Shown here piece by piece: positions 8,780 through 16,411 of a DNA stretch of 48,159 nucleotides. Both the position numbers and the translations under genes were made by a program. This DNA is from Kiloniellaceae bacterium (GTDB lineage Bacteria; Pseudomonadota; Alphaproteobacteria; Kiloniellales; J153). The DNA is taken from NCBI GenBank assembly GCA_021776095.1, contig JAJFGO010000082.1, forward strand, positions 1 to 48,159, given 5' to 3'. The notes under the pieces were generated by a model, which was not told the DNA's origin, did no database searches, and worked only from the letters and a program-made list of their open reading frames with translations. Each line of letters begins with the position of its first letter. Within the stretch, counting starts at the first letter, position 1.

Positions 8780-9844
8780 CTAGCGGTGATCCGCACCCAC
8801 CGCCTCGGCGACCTTGGCGAAGCCGTCGGCGCGCAGGCGTTCCGCCAGGCCGGTCCTGATCCGGGCGATCAGGCCCGGGCCCTCGTAGGCCAGCGCGGAA
8901 TAAAGCTGCACCAGGGACGCGCCGGCGCGGATTTTGGCGTAGGCTTGGTCCGCGTTGCCGATTCCACCCACACCGATCAGGGGCACCCGGCCCCCGGTCA
9001 GGCGGTACATATCGGCCAGCACCGCGGTCGAAAGTTCGAACAAGGCTTGGCCGCTCAGGCCCCCGGCCTCGGTCCGGTGCCGGCCGCGTAAGGACTCCGG
9101 ACGCTGGAGCGTGGTGTTGCCGACGATCAAGCCTTCGAGGCCTTGGGCGACGGCGAGTTCGGCGATATCCGCCCGCTCGGCGTCGTTGAGATCGGGCGCG
9201 ATCTTGACCAATAAGGGCGGTCCCCCCTGCGGGCAGGCCTCGTCGCGCGCCGCGCGTACGCTTGCGATCAGGGTTTCCAGTTCCTTACGCCCTTGCAGGG
9301 CGCGGAGGCCCGGCGTGTTGGGCGAGGAGACGTTGATCACCAGGTAGTCGGCCAAGGCGGAGAGTCCGCGCGCGCCGGCCGCGTAGTCCGCCGCGGCGTC
9401 CAGGGCATCCTTGTTCTTGCCCAGGTTGACGCCGACCGGGCCGGGACGGGACCTGGACCGCCAGGCGGACAGGTTTTTCGCCGCCGCCGCCAAGCCCTGG
9501 CCGGGAAAGCCCATGCGGTTGATCACCGCGCGGTCGGCGCCCAAACGGAAGACGCGCGGGCGCGGATTGCCCGCTTGGGGTCGCGGCGTGACGCTGCCGA
9601 CCTCCACGAAGCCGAATCCCAGATCCAACATGGGTCCGATCACCGCGGCGTTCTTGTCGAAGCCGGCGGCGAGCCCAATCGGGTTGGCGAAGTTGCGGCC
9701 CCAGATCGAGACCGCCAAGACCGGGTCATCGGGTGCGCGATTTTTCGGCCCCAAACCCCGGCGCAAGGCCCAAAGGGTCAGATCGTGCGCGGTTTCCGGG
9801 TCGAGCAGGCCGAGCAGCGGCGCGGCGAGGCGAAAACGGTCCAA
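8780..9844 (-). CDS. pyrD: Dihydroorotate dehydrogenase (quinone), class 2
   Basis: PyrD oxidises dihydroorotate to orotate in pyrimidine synthesis and reduces membrane ubiquinone. The class 2 pattern is clear: an N-terminal membrane-associating helix (residues 1-30), GLAAGFDKNA for FMN binding, the active-site NVSSPNTPGLRALQ with the catalytic Ser of class 2 enzymes, LLVKIAPDL, and the phosphate-binding GVGGIGNADQAYAKIRAGA near the C-terminus. At 354 residues it has the usual class 2 length. The start is TTG at 9844, 9 bases after the DUF952 stop codon, consistent with a two-gene operon. The paired DUF952-pyrD arrangement suggests a housekeeping role. Confidence 0.93.
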   Translation of the reverse strand: MDRFRLAAPLLGLLDPETAHDLTLWALRRGLGPKNRAPDDPVLAVSIWGRNFANPIGLAAGFDKNAAVIGPMLDLGFGFVEVGSVTPRPQAGNPRPRVFRLGADRAVINRMGFPGQGLAAAAKNLSAWRSRSRPGPVGVNLGKNKDALDAAADYAAGARGLSALADYLVINVSSPNTPGLRALQGRKELETLIASVRAARDEACPQGGPPLLVKIAPDLNDAERADIAELAVAQGLEGLIVGNTTLQRPESLRGRHRTEAGGLSGQALFELSTAVLADMYRLTGGRVPLIGVGGIGNADQAYAKIRAGASLVQLYSALAYEGPGLIARIRTGLAERLRADGFAKVAEAVGADHR

Positions 9845-9853
9845 GGACTGCCC

Positions 9854-10207
9854 TCAGACCCCGTCAAGGATTGGAAATACGTGCAGGCCGTCGGACCCCA
9901 AGGGCAAGTCATCGACACGCCGGACGGCCTGCAACGGCAAAGCGCCGTAGAGATGCGGAAACAAGGCACCGCCGCGCGAGGCCTCCCAGCGCAAGGCGGG
10001 GCCGAGCGCGGCCGCCTCGACCACGAGCAGGACCAGGCCGTCTTGACCGGCGCGGTGCTTGGCGGCACTAACCTTCACCTGGTCCGCGCCGGAGAAGTGG
10101 ATGAAACCGTCGGCCCGGTCCTGGGACGAACCTTCGTATCGGCCCAACGCCTGGGCCGCGTCCCATTCCGCCCGGGTGCACATGTGATAGATGATTGGCC
10201 TGCCCAT
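9854..10207 (-). CDS. DUF952 family protein
   Basis: The 117-residue protein begins PIIYHMCTRAEWDAAQALGR and contains the DUF952 hallmarks DGFIHFSGADQV and PHLYGALPLQAV. DUF952 is a small single-domain family of unknown function, structurally related to RNA 2'-phosphotransferase-like folds according to family annotation; I cannot confirm a reaction from the sequence. It is the first gene of a likely operon with pyrD. The ATG start fits the family N-terminus. Confidence 0.8.
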   Translation of the reverse strand: MGRPIIYHMCTRAEWDAAQALGRYEGSSQDRADGFIHFSGADQVKVSAAKHRAGQDGLVLLVVEAAALGPALRWEASRGGALFPHLYGALPLQAVRRVDDLPLGSDGLHVFPILDGV

Positions 10208-10404
10208 GGGCCGAACCTAACCAAAGGCCGCGGCCGTGAACAGGACCCGGCGCGCGATCGATGCGATTTGCAACGCCCCGGCGCGCGCGGGTCTGGCAAA
10301 TTGCAAGACCTTGGCGGCCTCGAAGCCCGGCGCCCCAGCACCGAGAATAAAGGGATTCAAGGGCTTAACCCACCGCCCCGGCCCGGCACCGGCGCGACAC
10401 ACAC

Positions 10405-10421
10405 TTGGCACGACACTTGCT
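10405..10421 (+). promoter_or_regulatory. Sigma-54 (RpoN) promoter
   Basis: TTGGCACG, four bases, then TTGCT is an essentially perfect match to the -24/-12 consensus TTGGCACG-N4-TTGCW, with the invariant GG and GC dinucleotides at 10407-10408 and 10419-10420. Transcription would start about 12 bases later, near 10432, leaving a 5' leader of about 43 bases before the ATG at 10475. Sigma-54 promoters need an activator bound upstream; its site was not recognised. Confidence 0.72.
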
Positions 10422-10474
10422 GTTTAGGATGCAAGATATCGGCCACGACATGTCAAGCGCGCAAAGGAACCGAG

Positions 10475-10618
10475 ATGACCAAGACCCCGAATCGACCCAA
10501 GACCCGCCCCAGTCAGGCCTTGAAAGCAGCTTTGAAAGCGGTCGAGCAAATGGCATGCGCTGCCGCGACACGAAAACCCACGCCCAGCGATGTCCCGGCC
10601 GGCGGGCATGCCCCTTAG
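10475..10618 (+). CDS. Small orphan ORF (47 aa) behind a sigma-54 promoter
   Basis: The ORF encodes a basic 47-residue peptide starting MTKTPNRPKTRPSQALKAAL, with one short amphipathic helix (ALKAALKAVEQMACAAAT) and a Pro-rich tail; I recognise no family. The case for it being real is contextual: an AAAGGAACCGAG ribosome binding site directly before the ATG, and the near-perfect sigma-54 promoter 54 bases further upstream pointing at it. There is one Cys, and no signal peptide or membrane segment. A palindrome at 10667-10710 could end the transcript. Alternatively the promoter drives a non-coding RNA of about 280 bases and the ORF is incidental. Confidence 0.5.
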   Translation: MTKTPNRPKTRPSQALKAALKAVEQMACAAATRKPTPSDVPAGGHAP

Positions 10619-10666
10619 CCAAACCTGTCCGCCGCGACGCGGTCAATTCGCGCCGCGCCAAGATCT

Positions 10667-10774
10667 CTAGAGCGTCTTCACCGATCTTCGAGTCGGCGAA
10701 GACGCTCTAGGCTATTGATTGGTCGCGCTTTCGAACCGGAAAACCGCTCACACTTTTCCTGAAAACGCTCTAGT
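10667..10774. repeat. Intergenic palindromic repeat element (RIME-like)
   Basis: A perfect 13-bp inverted repeat, CTAGAGCGTCTTC (10667-10679) and GAAGACGCTCTAG (10698-10710), is joined to a second module ending AACGCTCTAG at 10773. Read on the minus strand the second module is CTAGAGCGTTTTC followed by GGAAAAGTGTGAGCGG and TTTTCCGGTTCG, the pattern of a repeat found between genes across Rhizobiales and related alphaproteobacteria. The stop codon of the aminotransferase gene (10770-10772) lies inside its outer edge. It may act as a bidirectional terminator between the small ORF and the glc operon. No second copy was noticed in this window. Confidence 0.65.
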
Positions 10775-11864
10775 CCCGTAGCGCGTCGCGGAAGAGATCC
10801 GCGAAGGCGGCGCGCTCCGGCACCGTGCCGACGCTCACCCGCACAAAGCGGTCTAGCGGCGCGACACCGGGCCGGCGCACGAAAACATCGCGCGCCTCCA
10901 GGCGTTCGAGAATCTGCGCGGCGCGCGCGCCGGTCTCCAGATCGAAGGGCACGAAATTGGTATGGGACCGCAGGGTCGCGAGATTGAGCGCGCGGCCTAG
11001 CTCCTCATAGTCGCGCCGGCCGGCCTCGACCTCGTGCACCACAGCCGATTCGAAATCCGAATCCTCCAGCGCGGCGGCGGCGGCGATCTGCGACAGGCGC
11101 CCGACGCCGAAGTGCAGGCGGATCTTGTCGAACGCGGCGATCGTCTCCGGCGCGGCAAGGGCGTAGCCCACGCGCATTCCGGCCAGGCCGTGGGCCTTGG
11201 AAAAGGTGCGCAAGCGGATCACCCGCGGATCGGATGTATCCAAGGGCGGCAACCGGCCCGGCGGCGCGAACTCGGCATAGGCCTCGTCGAGCACGAAGAC
11301 ACACCTCTCCGGCAAGCGCTCCAGGATATGGGCGACGGCCTTGGTGTCCAGAAAAGAGCCCGTCGGGTTGTCCGGATTGGACAGATAAAGCAGCTTGGCA
11401 TCGCCGAGCCGGGCCGCCTCGACCAAGGCCTGCGCATCGTTGCCCGAGTCCGCCGTATAGGGCACGAATTCGAGCCGGCCGCCGTAACCGATCACATGGT
11501 AGTTGAAGGTCGGATAGGCCCCGGCGGAGGTCACCACCGTATCGCCCGGGTCGGCGAAGGCGCGCACGATGACGCCGAGCAGGCCGTCGATCCCCTCGCC
11601 GACCACCAGATTGCCGATCTCGACATCGTGCTTGGCTGCCAGCTTCGTACGCAACTCGAAGTGCTCCGGATCGCAGTACCAGTTGGCCCCCTCGGCGCCC
11701 TCGGCGATCGCCGCCTTGACCTTGGGCGAAACCCCGAAATTGCTTTCGTTGGCACCCAGGCGCAGGCGGAAGCCGCGCCCGCGCCGCCGCTCGATCGTCT
11801 CCGGCCCGACGAAGGGGGTCATGGCGGGCACGGCCGAGAGGATCTTGCCGAGGGGTAGTGTCAT
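10770..11864 (-). CDS. HisC-like PLP-dependent aminotransferase (class I/II)
   Basis: The 364-residue protein has the histidinol-phosphate aminotransferase layout: LRLGANESNFGVSPKVKAA near the N-terminus, GEGIDGLL for cofactor phosphate contact, YLSNPDNPTGSF, VLDEAYAEF with the pyridine-N-contacting Asp, and FSKAHGLAGMRVGYA with the Schiff-base Lys at 223. Known members act on histidinol phosphate or aromatic amino acids. It starts at the ATG at 11864; the frame is open further upstream, but that region overlaps glcF. It lies 8 bases after glcF and is the last gene of the glycolate oxidase operon, not a his operon, so a glyoxylate-related transamination is possible. The substrate is unproven. 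Confidence 0.82.
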   Translation of the reverse strand: MTLPLGKILSAVPAMTPFVGPETIERRRGRGFRLRLGANESNFGVSPKVKAAIAEGAEGANWYCDPEHFELRTKLAAKHDVEIGNLVVGEGIDGLLGVIVRAFADPGDTVVTSAGAYPTFNYHVIGYGGRLEFVPYTADSGNDAQALVEAARLGDAKLLYLSNPDNPTGSFLDTKAVAHILERLPERCVFVLDEAYAEFAPPGRLPPLDTSDPRVIRLRTFSKAHGLAGMRVGYALAAPETIAAFDKIRLHFGVGRLSQIAAAAALEDSDFESAVVHEVEAGRRDYEELGRALNLATLRSHTNFVPFDLETGARAAQILERLEARDVFVRRPGVAPLDRFVRVSVGTVPERAAFADLFRDALRD

Positions 11865-11872
11865 GGCGCGCT

Positions 11873-13207
11873 CTACTCCGCGGCTTGGACGCCGGGCGAT
11901 GCCGCCGGCGGCAGGTCTATCCCTTCCAGCGCGCGCGGCATAGTGCCACCCAGGGCCCAGTCGAGCAATTCGACCGCATGGAGCACCGGCACCTCGCTCG
12001 CCGAAGCGATTTGCTTCATGCAGCCTACGTTGCCGCTGGCAATGACATCCGGTTTTACGCTGACGATGTTGGCGACCTTGCGGTCGCGCAGGCGAACCGC
12101 GATCTCCGGCTGCAACAGGTTGTAGGTGCCGGCGGAACCGCAACACAAATGCCCCTCCGGCACCTCGCGCACGGTGAAACCGGCGGCGGCGAGCAGATCC
12201 TGGGGCGCGCGGGTGATCTTTTGCCCATGCTGCATGGAACACGGCGATTGATAGGCCACCGTCAGGCCGGTCGCGCGCGACGGCGCCGGCAGGCCCAAAT
12301 CGCGGAGAAATTCCGAAACGTCCTTGGTCAGGGCCGAAATCTTGGCCGCCTTGTCGGACCAATCCGGCTCCTCGCGCAACATGAAGCCATAGTCCTTAAC
12401 CGTGGTGCCGCAGCCGGAGGTGTTGATGACCACGGCGTCGAGGCCCTCCCCTTCCAGTTCGCGCGTCCAGGCGCCGACATTGGCCTTGGCATAAGCGTGC
12501 GCCGGCCGCGCCTTGCCCATGTGATGGACCACCGCGCCGCAGCACCCGGCGCCCTTGGCGACCACGACCTCGACCCCAATGCGGGTCAGCAAACGCACGG
12601 TCGCCTCGTTGATCTCACGCGCTAGAACCTGCTGCGCGCAGCCGTTCATCAAGGCGACGCGGGCCCGGCGCGGCCCCTGGGCAGGGAAAGTTTGCGGCGT
12701 GTCGACCGGCGACGGCCCCGCGATGGTCTTCGGGGCGAGCGAGAGCATGGCCCTCATGCGGCCGGAAAACAGCGTGGCGAAGGGCCGCGCGAACCAGGCA
12801 CCCAGCAGCGCCAAGCGGAAGAAGAACGGCTTGGGCACCAGCCAGGCGAGGTAGGCGCGCAGGAACCGGTCGGCGAAGGGCCGCGTGTAGGTCTTCTCGA
12901 TATGAACCCGGGCTTGATCGACCAGATGCATGTAGTGCACGCCGGACGGGCAGGTGGTCATGCAGGCCAGGCAGGTCAGGCAACGGTCGATGTGCTTGAC
13001 CACGCCTGCGCTGGCCGGGCGGTCGGTCTCCAGCATGTCCTTGATGAGATAGATGCGCCCGCGCGGGCTATCGAGCTCATCGCCGAGCAAGACGTAGGTC
13101 GGACAGGTCGCGGTGCAAAAACCGCAGTGCACGCAAGCCCGCAGTATCTTGTTCGCCTCGGCGATATCCGGATCGGCAAGCTGGGCCAAGGTGAAGTTGG
13201 TTTGCAT
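11873..13207 (-). CDS. glcF: Glycolate oxidase iron-sulfur subunit
   Basis: GlcF transfers electrons from the FAD subunits of membrane-linked glycolate dehydrogenase towards quinone. Two [4Fe-4S] motifs are complete: C25-x2-C-x2-C-x3-C35 (CVHCGFCTATCPT) and C76-x2-C-x2-C-x3-C86 (CLTCLACMTTCPSG). Two CCG-domain motifs follow (GAGCCGAVVHHMG and LCCGSAGTYNLLQP), as in GlcF and heterodisulfide reductase subunit B. At 444 residues it is slightly longer than the E. coli protein (407). It begins 6 bases after glcE. Confidence 0.93.
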   Translation of the reverse strand: MQTNFTLAQLADPDIAEANKILRACVHCGFCTATCPTYVLLGDELDSPRGRIYLIKDMLETDRPASAGVVKHIDRCLTCLACMTTCPSGVHYMHLVDQARVHIEKTYTRPFADRFLRAYLAWLVPKPFFFRLALLGAWFARPFATLFSGRMRAMLSLAPKTIAGPSPVDTPQTFPAQGPRRARVALMNGCAQQVLAREINEATVRLLTRIGVEVVVAKGAGCCGAVVHHMGKARPAHAYAKANVGAWTRELEGEGLDAVVINTSGCGTTVKDYGFMLREEPDWSDKAAKISALTKDVSEFLRDLGLPAPSRATGLTVAYQSPCSMQHGQKITRAPQDLLAAAGFTVREVPEGHLCCGSAGTYNLLQPEIAVRLRDRKVANIVSVKPDVIASGNVGCMKQIASASEVPVLHAVELLDWALGGTMPRALEGIDLPPAASPGVQAAE

Positions 13208-13213
13208 GGCCCC

Positions 13214-14446
13214 TCACACGCCCGCGTACATGCGGCCCGGGTTGAGGACCCGGCGCGGGTCGAAGCTGTCTTTCACTCGTTTCGTCAAAGCTGCGTTGCC
13301 TGGGTCTTGAGGCTGAAACACCGGCACCTGGGCGCGCAGGTCCTCCGGCGCGCGGATCAGGGTGGCGTGGCCGCCGCAGTCCTTGAGCGCGGCGCGCACC
13401 GCGGCGTGGCGGCCTTCGAAGGCCGGCGCGTCCGAGGCCGGCAGGGCGAGCCAGATCAGCCCGCCGCCCCAGTCGAAGAAATAGCGCGCGTCGTGGCCAT
13501 GAGCGATTCGCGCCGCCACGCCCGCGCCCGAGGCCGGGGGCACGGAGATCTTCCAGACCAAATGCGCGGGCTCCGCCGCCAGGGGCCCGACATCGCGAAG
13601 CTCGGCCCAAAGTTTGGCCGAGTTCATGCTGTGCAGTTCCTCGGTCTCGGCCAGGTCGGCCAGCTCGCGGCGCAGGGCCGCAGCGCGGTGCTCGACCGAA
13701 GGGCCCGGCCCCTCGACCCGGATCGCCGTCACCGCCCCGCCGGCCTTAGCCACATAAGAGACCGCAGACCCGGTGGTCAGGCCCGCCGGCAGGTGCGCGG
13801 CGCCGGATACCTCGTGCGCCGACTGCATCGCCCGCGTCATGGCGCGCGAGGCCGCCGCGTCGTCCAGGCCGAACAACAGCACCGTGCGGGTCTTTTCCGG
13901 CGCCGGCAAAGCCTTGACCGTGACGTCGGTCATGGCGCCCAGAGTACCGTAGGACCCGGCCAAAAGTTTACACAGATCGTAGCCGGTCACGTTCTTGACC
14001 ACGCGCCCGCCGGTCTTGAACACCTCGCCCCGGCCCGAGACCGAATGGGCGCCCAGGAAATGATCGCGCGCCGCCCCAGCCTTGATGCGCCGCGGGCCGG
14101 CCAGGTTGCAGGCCAGCGCGCCGCCGATGCTGCCCATACCCGGCGCGCCGCCGAGCAAGGGGCCAAGATCGGAGGGCTCGAAGGCGAGCATCTGGTTCTT
14201 CGCCGTCAGCGCGGCCTCGATCTCGGCCATGGGCGTCCCGGCACGCGCCGAGATGACCAATTCCTCGGGCTCGTAGAGGGTGATCCCGCTCAAGCTGGAA
14301 AGATCGAGTCCGTTGCCGACCTGCGCCGGGCGACCCAAGGTGCGCTTGGAGCCACGCCCGATAACCTCCAGCGGGGTTTCCTCGGCCACCGCCCAGGTGA
14401 CCGCCTCGACCACCTGCTCAGGCGTTTCGGGCTTCAGGGTTGCCAC
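13214..14446 (-). CDS. glcE: Glycolate oxidase FAD-binding subunit GlcE
   Basis: GlcE is the second FAD-domain subunit of glycolate oxidase. The PCMH-type FAD motif is visible as VIGRGSKRTLGRP near residue 38 and PGMGSIGGALACNLAGPRRI around residue 105, with GRVVKNVTGYDLCKLLAGSY following, a segment highly typical of GlcE. The C-terminus carries the LNPGRMYAGV ending shared with GlcD. At 410 residues it is somewhat longer than E. coli GlcE (350). The start is GTG at 14446, 15 bases after the glcD stop. Confidence 0.92.
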   Translation of the reverse strand: MATLKPETPEQVVEAVTWAVAEETPLEVIGRGSKRTLGRPAQVGNGLDLSSLSGITLYEPEELVISARAGTPMAEIEAALTAKNQMLAFEPSDLGPLLGGAPGMGSIGGALACNLAGPRRIKAGAARDHFLGAHSVSGRGEVFKTGGRVVKNVTGYDLCKLLAGSYGTLGAMTDVTVKALPAPEKTRTVLLFGLDDAAASRAMTRAMQSAHEVSGAAHLPAGLTTGSAVSYVAKAGGAVTAIRVEGPGPSVEHRAAALRRELADLAETEELHSMNSAKLWAELRDVGPLAAEPAHLVWKISVPPASGAGVAARIAHGHDARYFFDWGGGLIWLALPASDAPAFEGRHAAVRAALKDCGGHATLIRAPEDLRAQVPVFQPQDPGNAALTKRVKDSFDPRRVLNPGRMYAGV

Positions 14447-14461
14447 GTGCGCCCGCGGCCC

Positions 14462-15949
14462 TCAGAACCGGGGCAAATCGGGGAAAGGCATCTTGCCCCC
14501 GTGGATGTGCATGCGGCCCAATTCGGCGCAGCGGTGCAGTTCGGGGAACATCTTGCCGGGGTTTAGCAAGGACGCGGGGTCGAAAGCGCATTTCACGCGC
14601 TGCTGCTGATTGAGGTCGGCCTCCGTGAACATGGTGCCCATGAGGTCGCGCTTCTCGACGCCGACGCCATGTTCGCCGGTTAAGACGCCGCCAACCTCGA
14701 CGCAGAGCTTGAGGATGTCGGATCCGAAATCCTCGGCGCGCTCCAATTCGCCCGGCTCGTTCGCATCGTAGAGGATCAAGGGATGCAGGTTGCCATCGCC
14801 GGCGTGAAACACATTGGCGACGCGCAGGGCGTATTTCTCACTCATCTCGCGCATACGGCGCAACACCAGCGGCAGCTTGTGACGCGGAATCGTGCCATCC
14901 ATGCAGTAATAGTCGGGCGAGATGCGCCCGACTGCCGGAAAGGCCGCCTTGCGCCCGGCCCAAAAGTTCAGGCGTTCCTCTTCGTTGGTGCTGACCCGGC
15001 TGGTCAGAACGCCGTTGGCGGTCGCGATCTCGGTGATCTGGGCGACCAGGTAATCGACCTCGACATGCGGCCCGTCCAGCTCGACAATGAGCAGCGCCTC
15101 GACGTCCAGGGGATAGCCTGCATTGACGAAAGCCTCGGCGGCGTGAATCGCCGGCTTATCCATCATTTCCATGCCGCCCGGAATGATACCCGCCCCGATG
15201 ATCGCGGCAACGCAATCGCCGGCCTGCTCGCTGGTCGGAAAGCCGAACAGCAAGGCGCGGGCCGTCTCCGGCTTTTTCAGCAGGCGCACGGTGACCTCCG
15301 TCACCACAGCGAGCAGCCCTTCCGATCCGGTCAGTAGCCCGAGCATGTCGTAAGCCTCCGAGTCCAGATGCTTGCCGCCGATTCGTAGCACCGTGCCATC
15401 GATCAGCACCGCCTCGAGACCGAGCAGGTTGTTGGTGGTCAAACCGTATTTGAGACAATGCACGCCGCCCGAATTCTCCGCCACGTTGCCGCCGATAGTG
15501 CAGGCGATCTGACTGGACGGATCCGGCGCATAGTAGAATCCGGCATGCTCGACCGCCTTGGTGACGCCGAGGTTGGTCACGCCCGGCTGCACCACGGCAC
15601 AGCGGTTGTCGAGATCGACCTCCAGTATCCGGTTGAACTTGCCCATGGCCAGCAGGATCCCGTCGGCAAGGGGCAAGGCGCCACCCGAGAGCGAGGTACC
15701 GGCACCGCGCGGCACGACCTTCACACCGTTCTCTTGGCAATATTTCAGAATTTGGCTGACCTGATCGGTGGTCTCGGGCAGGACCGCGATCATCGGCAAC
15801 TGCCGGTACGCGGTCAGGCCATCGGATTCGTAGGCCTTGAGTTCATCGACCTCGGCGATCACGCCCTCGCCCGGCACGATCCGCCCGAGAGCCGCCGCGA
15901 TCTCGGCGCGCCGGCCTAGAACGGCCAAATCCGGATCGGGCATGCGCAT
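14462..15949 (-). CDS. glcD: Glycolate oxidase FAD-linked subunit GlcD
   Basis: GlcD is the catalytic flavoprotein that oxidises glycolate (also D-lactate in some homologues) to glyoxylate. Key segments are VVPRGAGTSLSGGALP and GGNVAENSGGVHCLKYGLTT for FAD binding, and the C-terminal HAGDGNLHP and GEHGVGVEKRDLM of the FAD-oxidase C domain. The ATG at 15949 is preferred over an upstream frame extension because GGGGAGGATATTTCG precedes it and the resulting 495 residues match E. coli GlcD (499). It is the first gene of glcD-glcE-glcF-aminotransferase, a tightly packed unit on the minus strand. Confidence 0.94.
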   Translation of the reverse strand: MRMPDPDLAVLGRRAEIAAALGRIVPGEGVIAEVDELKAYESDGLTAYRQLPMIAVLPETTDQVSQILKYCQENGVKVVPRGAGTSLSGGALPLADGILLAMGKFNRILEVDLDNRCAVVQPGVTNLGVTKAVEHAGFYYAPDPSSQIACTIGGNVAENSGGVHCLKYGLTTNNLLGLEAVLIDGTVLRIGGKHLDSEAYDMLGLLTGSEGLLAVVTEVTVRLLKKPETARALLFGFPTSEQAGDCVAAIIGAGIIPGGMEMMDKPAIHAAEAFVNAGYPLDVEALLIVELDGPHVEVDYLVAQITEIATANGVLTSRVSTNEEERLNFWAGRKAAFPAVGRISPDYYCMDGTIPRHKLPLVLRRMREMSEKYALRVANVFHAGDGNLHPLILYDANEPGELERAEDFGSDILKLCVEVGGVLTGEHGVGVEKRDLMGTMFTEADLNQQQRVKCAFDPASLLNPGKMFPELHRCAELGRMHIHGGKMPFPDLPRF

Positions 15950-16032
15950 CGAAATATCCTCCCCAGGTGCCCGCCCAAGCCTCCGCACACGCGACCCTGG
16001 GGGCAAGCGGTATGAGCAATTTTCCGAGTAAA

Positions 16033-16061
16033 AATATGGCCCTGGTTCCCATCAGGGTCAA
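16033..16061 (-). promoter_or_regulatory. Candidate sigma-70 promoter of the glc operon
   Basis: On the minus strand TTGACC (16056-16061) and CATATT (16033-16038) are spaced by 17 bases and lie about 85 bases before the glcD start. No GlcC-type regulator gene is adjacent. Confidence 0.4.
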
Positions 16062-16165
16062 TGGCGCGCGTCAGTTCCGGCGCGGGCACCGCCACGGCCG
16101 GGACTTTCAGAGGGAAATTTGCGCGCGCCCGCGTGGGCCGGCCGCCATAGCGGCAGCCGCCGGGA

Positions 16166-16291
16166 TTAGCCCTGGCGGGCCTTGAAGCGCGGGTTTTTCT
16201 TATTGATTACGTAGACGCGCCCATGGCGGCGCACCACGCGGCAATTCTTGTCGCGCAATTTGGCGGTTTTCAGAGAGTTCTTGACCTTCAT
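16166..16291 (-). CDS. rpmJ: 50S ribosomal protein L36
   Basis: The 41-residue protein [20 protein letters not shown] followed by [20 protein letters not shown] is the short alphaproteobacterial L36. It is of the C-minus type: only one Cys is present and the CxxC...C...H zinc site of other L36 proteins is missing. The ATG at 16291 fits the family N-terminus; the open frame continues upstream but is not conserved in character. In alphaproteobacteria rpmJ commonly stands alone away from the ribosomal protein operons, as here. Confidence 0.95.
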   Translation of the reverse strand: MKVKNSLKTAKLRDKNCRVVRRHGRVYVINKKNPRFKARQG

Positions 16292-16411
16292 GACCTCATC
16301 CTCGGCTTGGCCCAGCCCTGGCCGGGGCGGCCGGAAGGCCGGGAACATAGGCAAGGCGCGGCACCCTGTCAACCGGCCCCGAAGACCTGCCCGGAAGCCA
16401 GCCTAGGCACC

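Noticed and set aside
8762-8786. Hairpin CCGCTAG/CTAGCGG at the end of pyrD as an intrinsic terminator
   Set aside because: The stem is only 7 bp with an 11-base loop and no T run follows on the minus strand.
12692-14566. A 624-codon open frame on the plus strand across glcF and glcE
   Set aside because: It is antisense to two genes with complete iron-sulfur and FAD motifs; long open antisense frames are expected in GC-rich coding DNA. Its translation is Arg/Gly/Ala-rich with no family motif.
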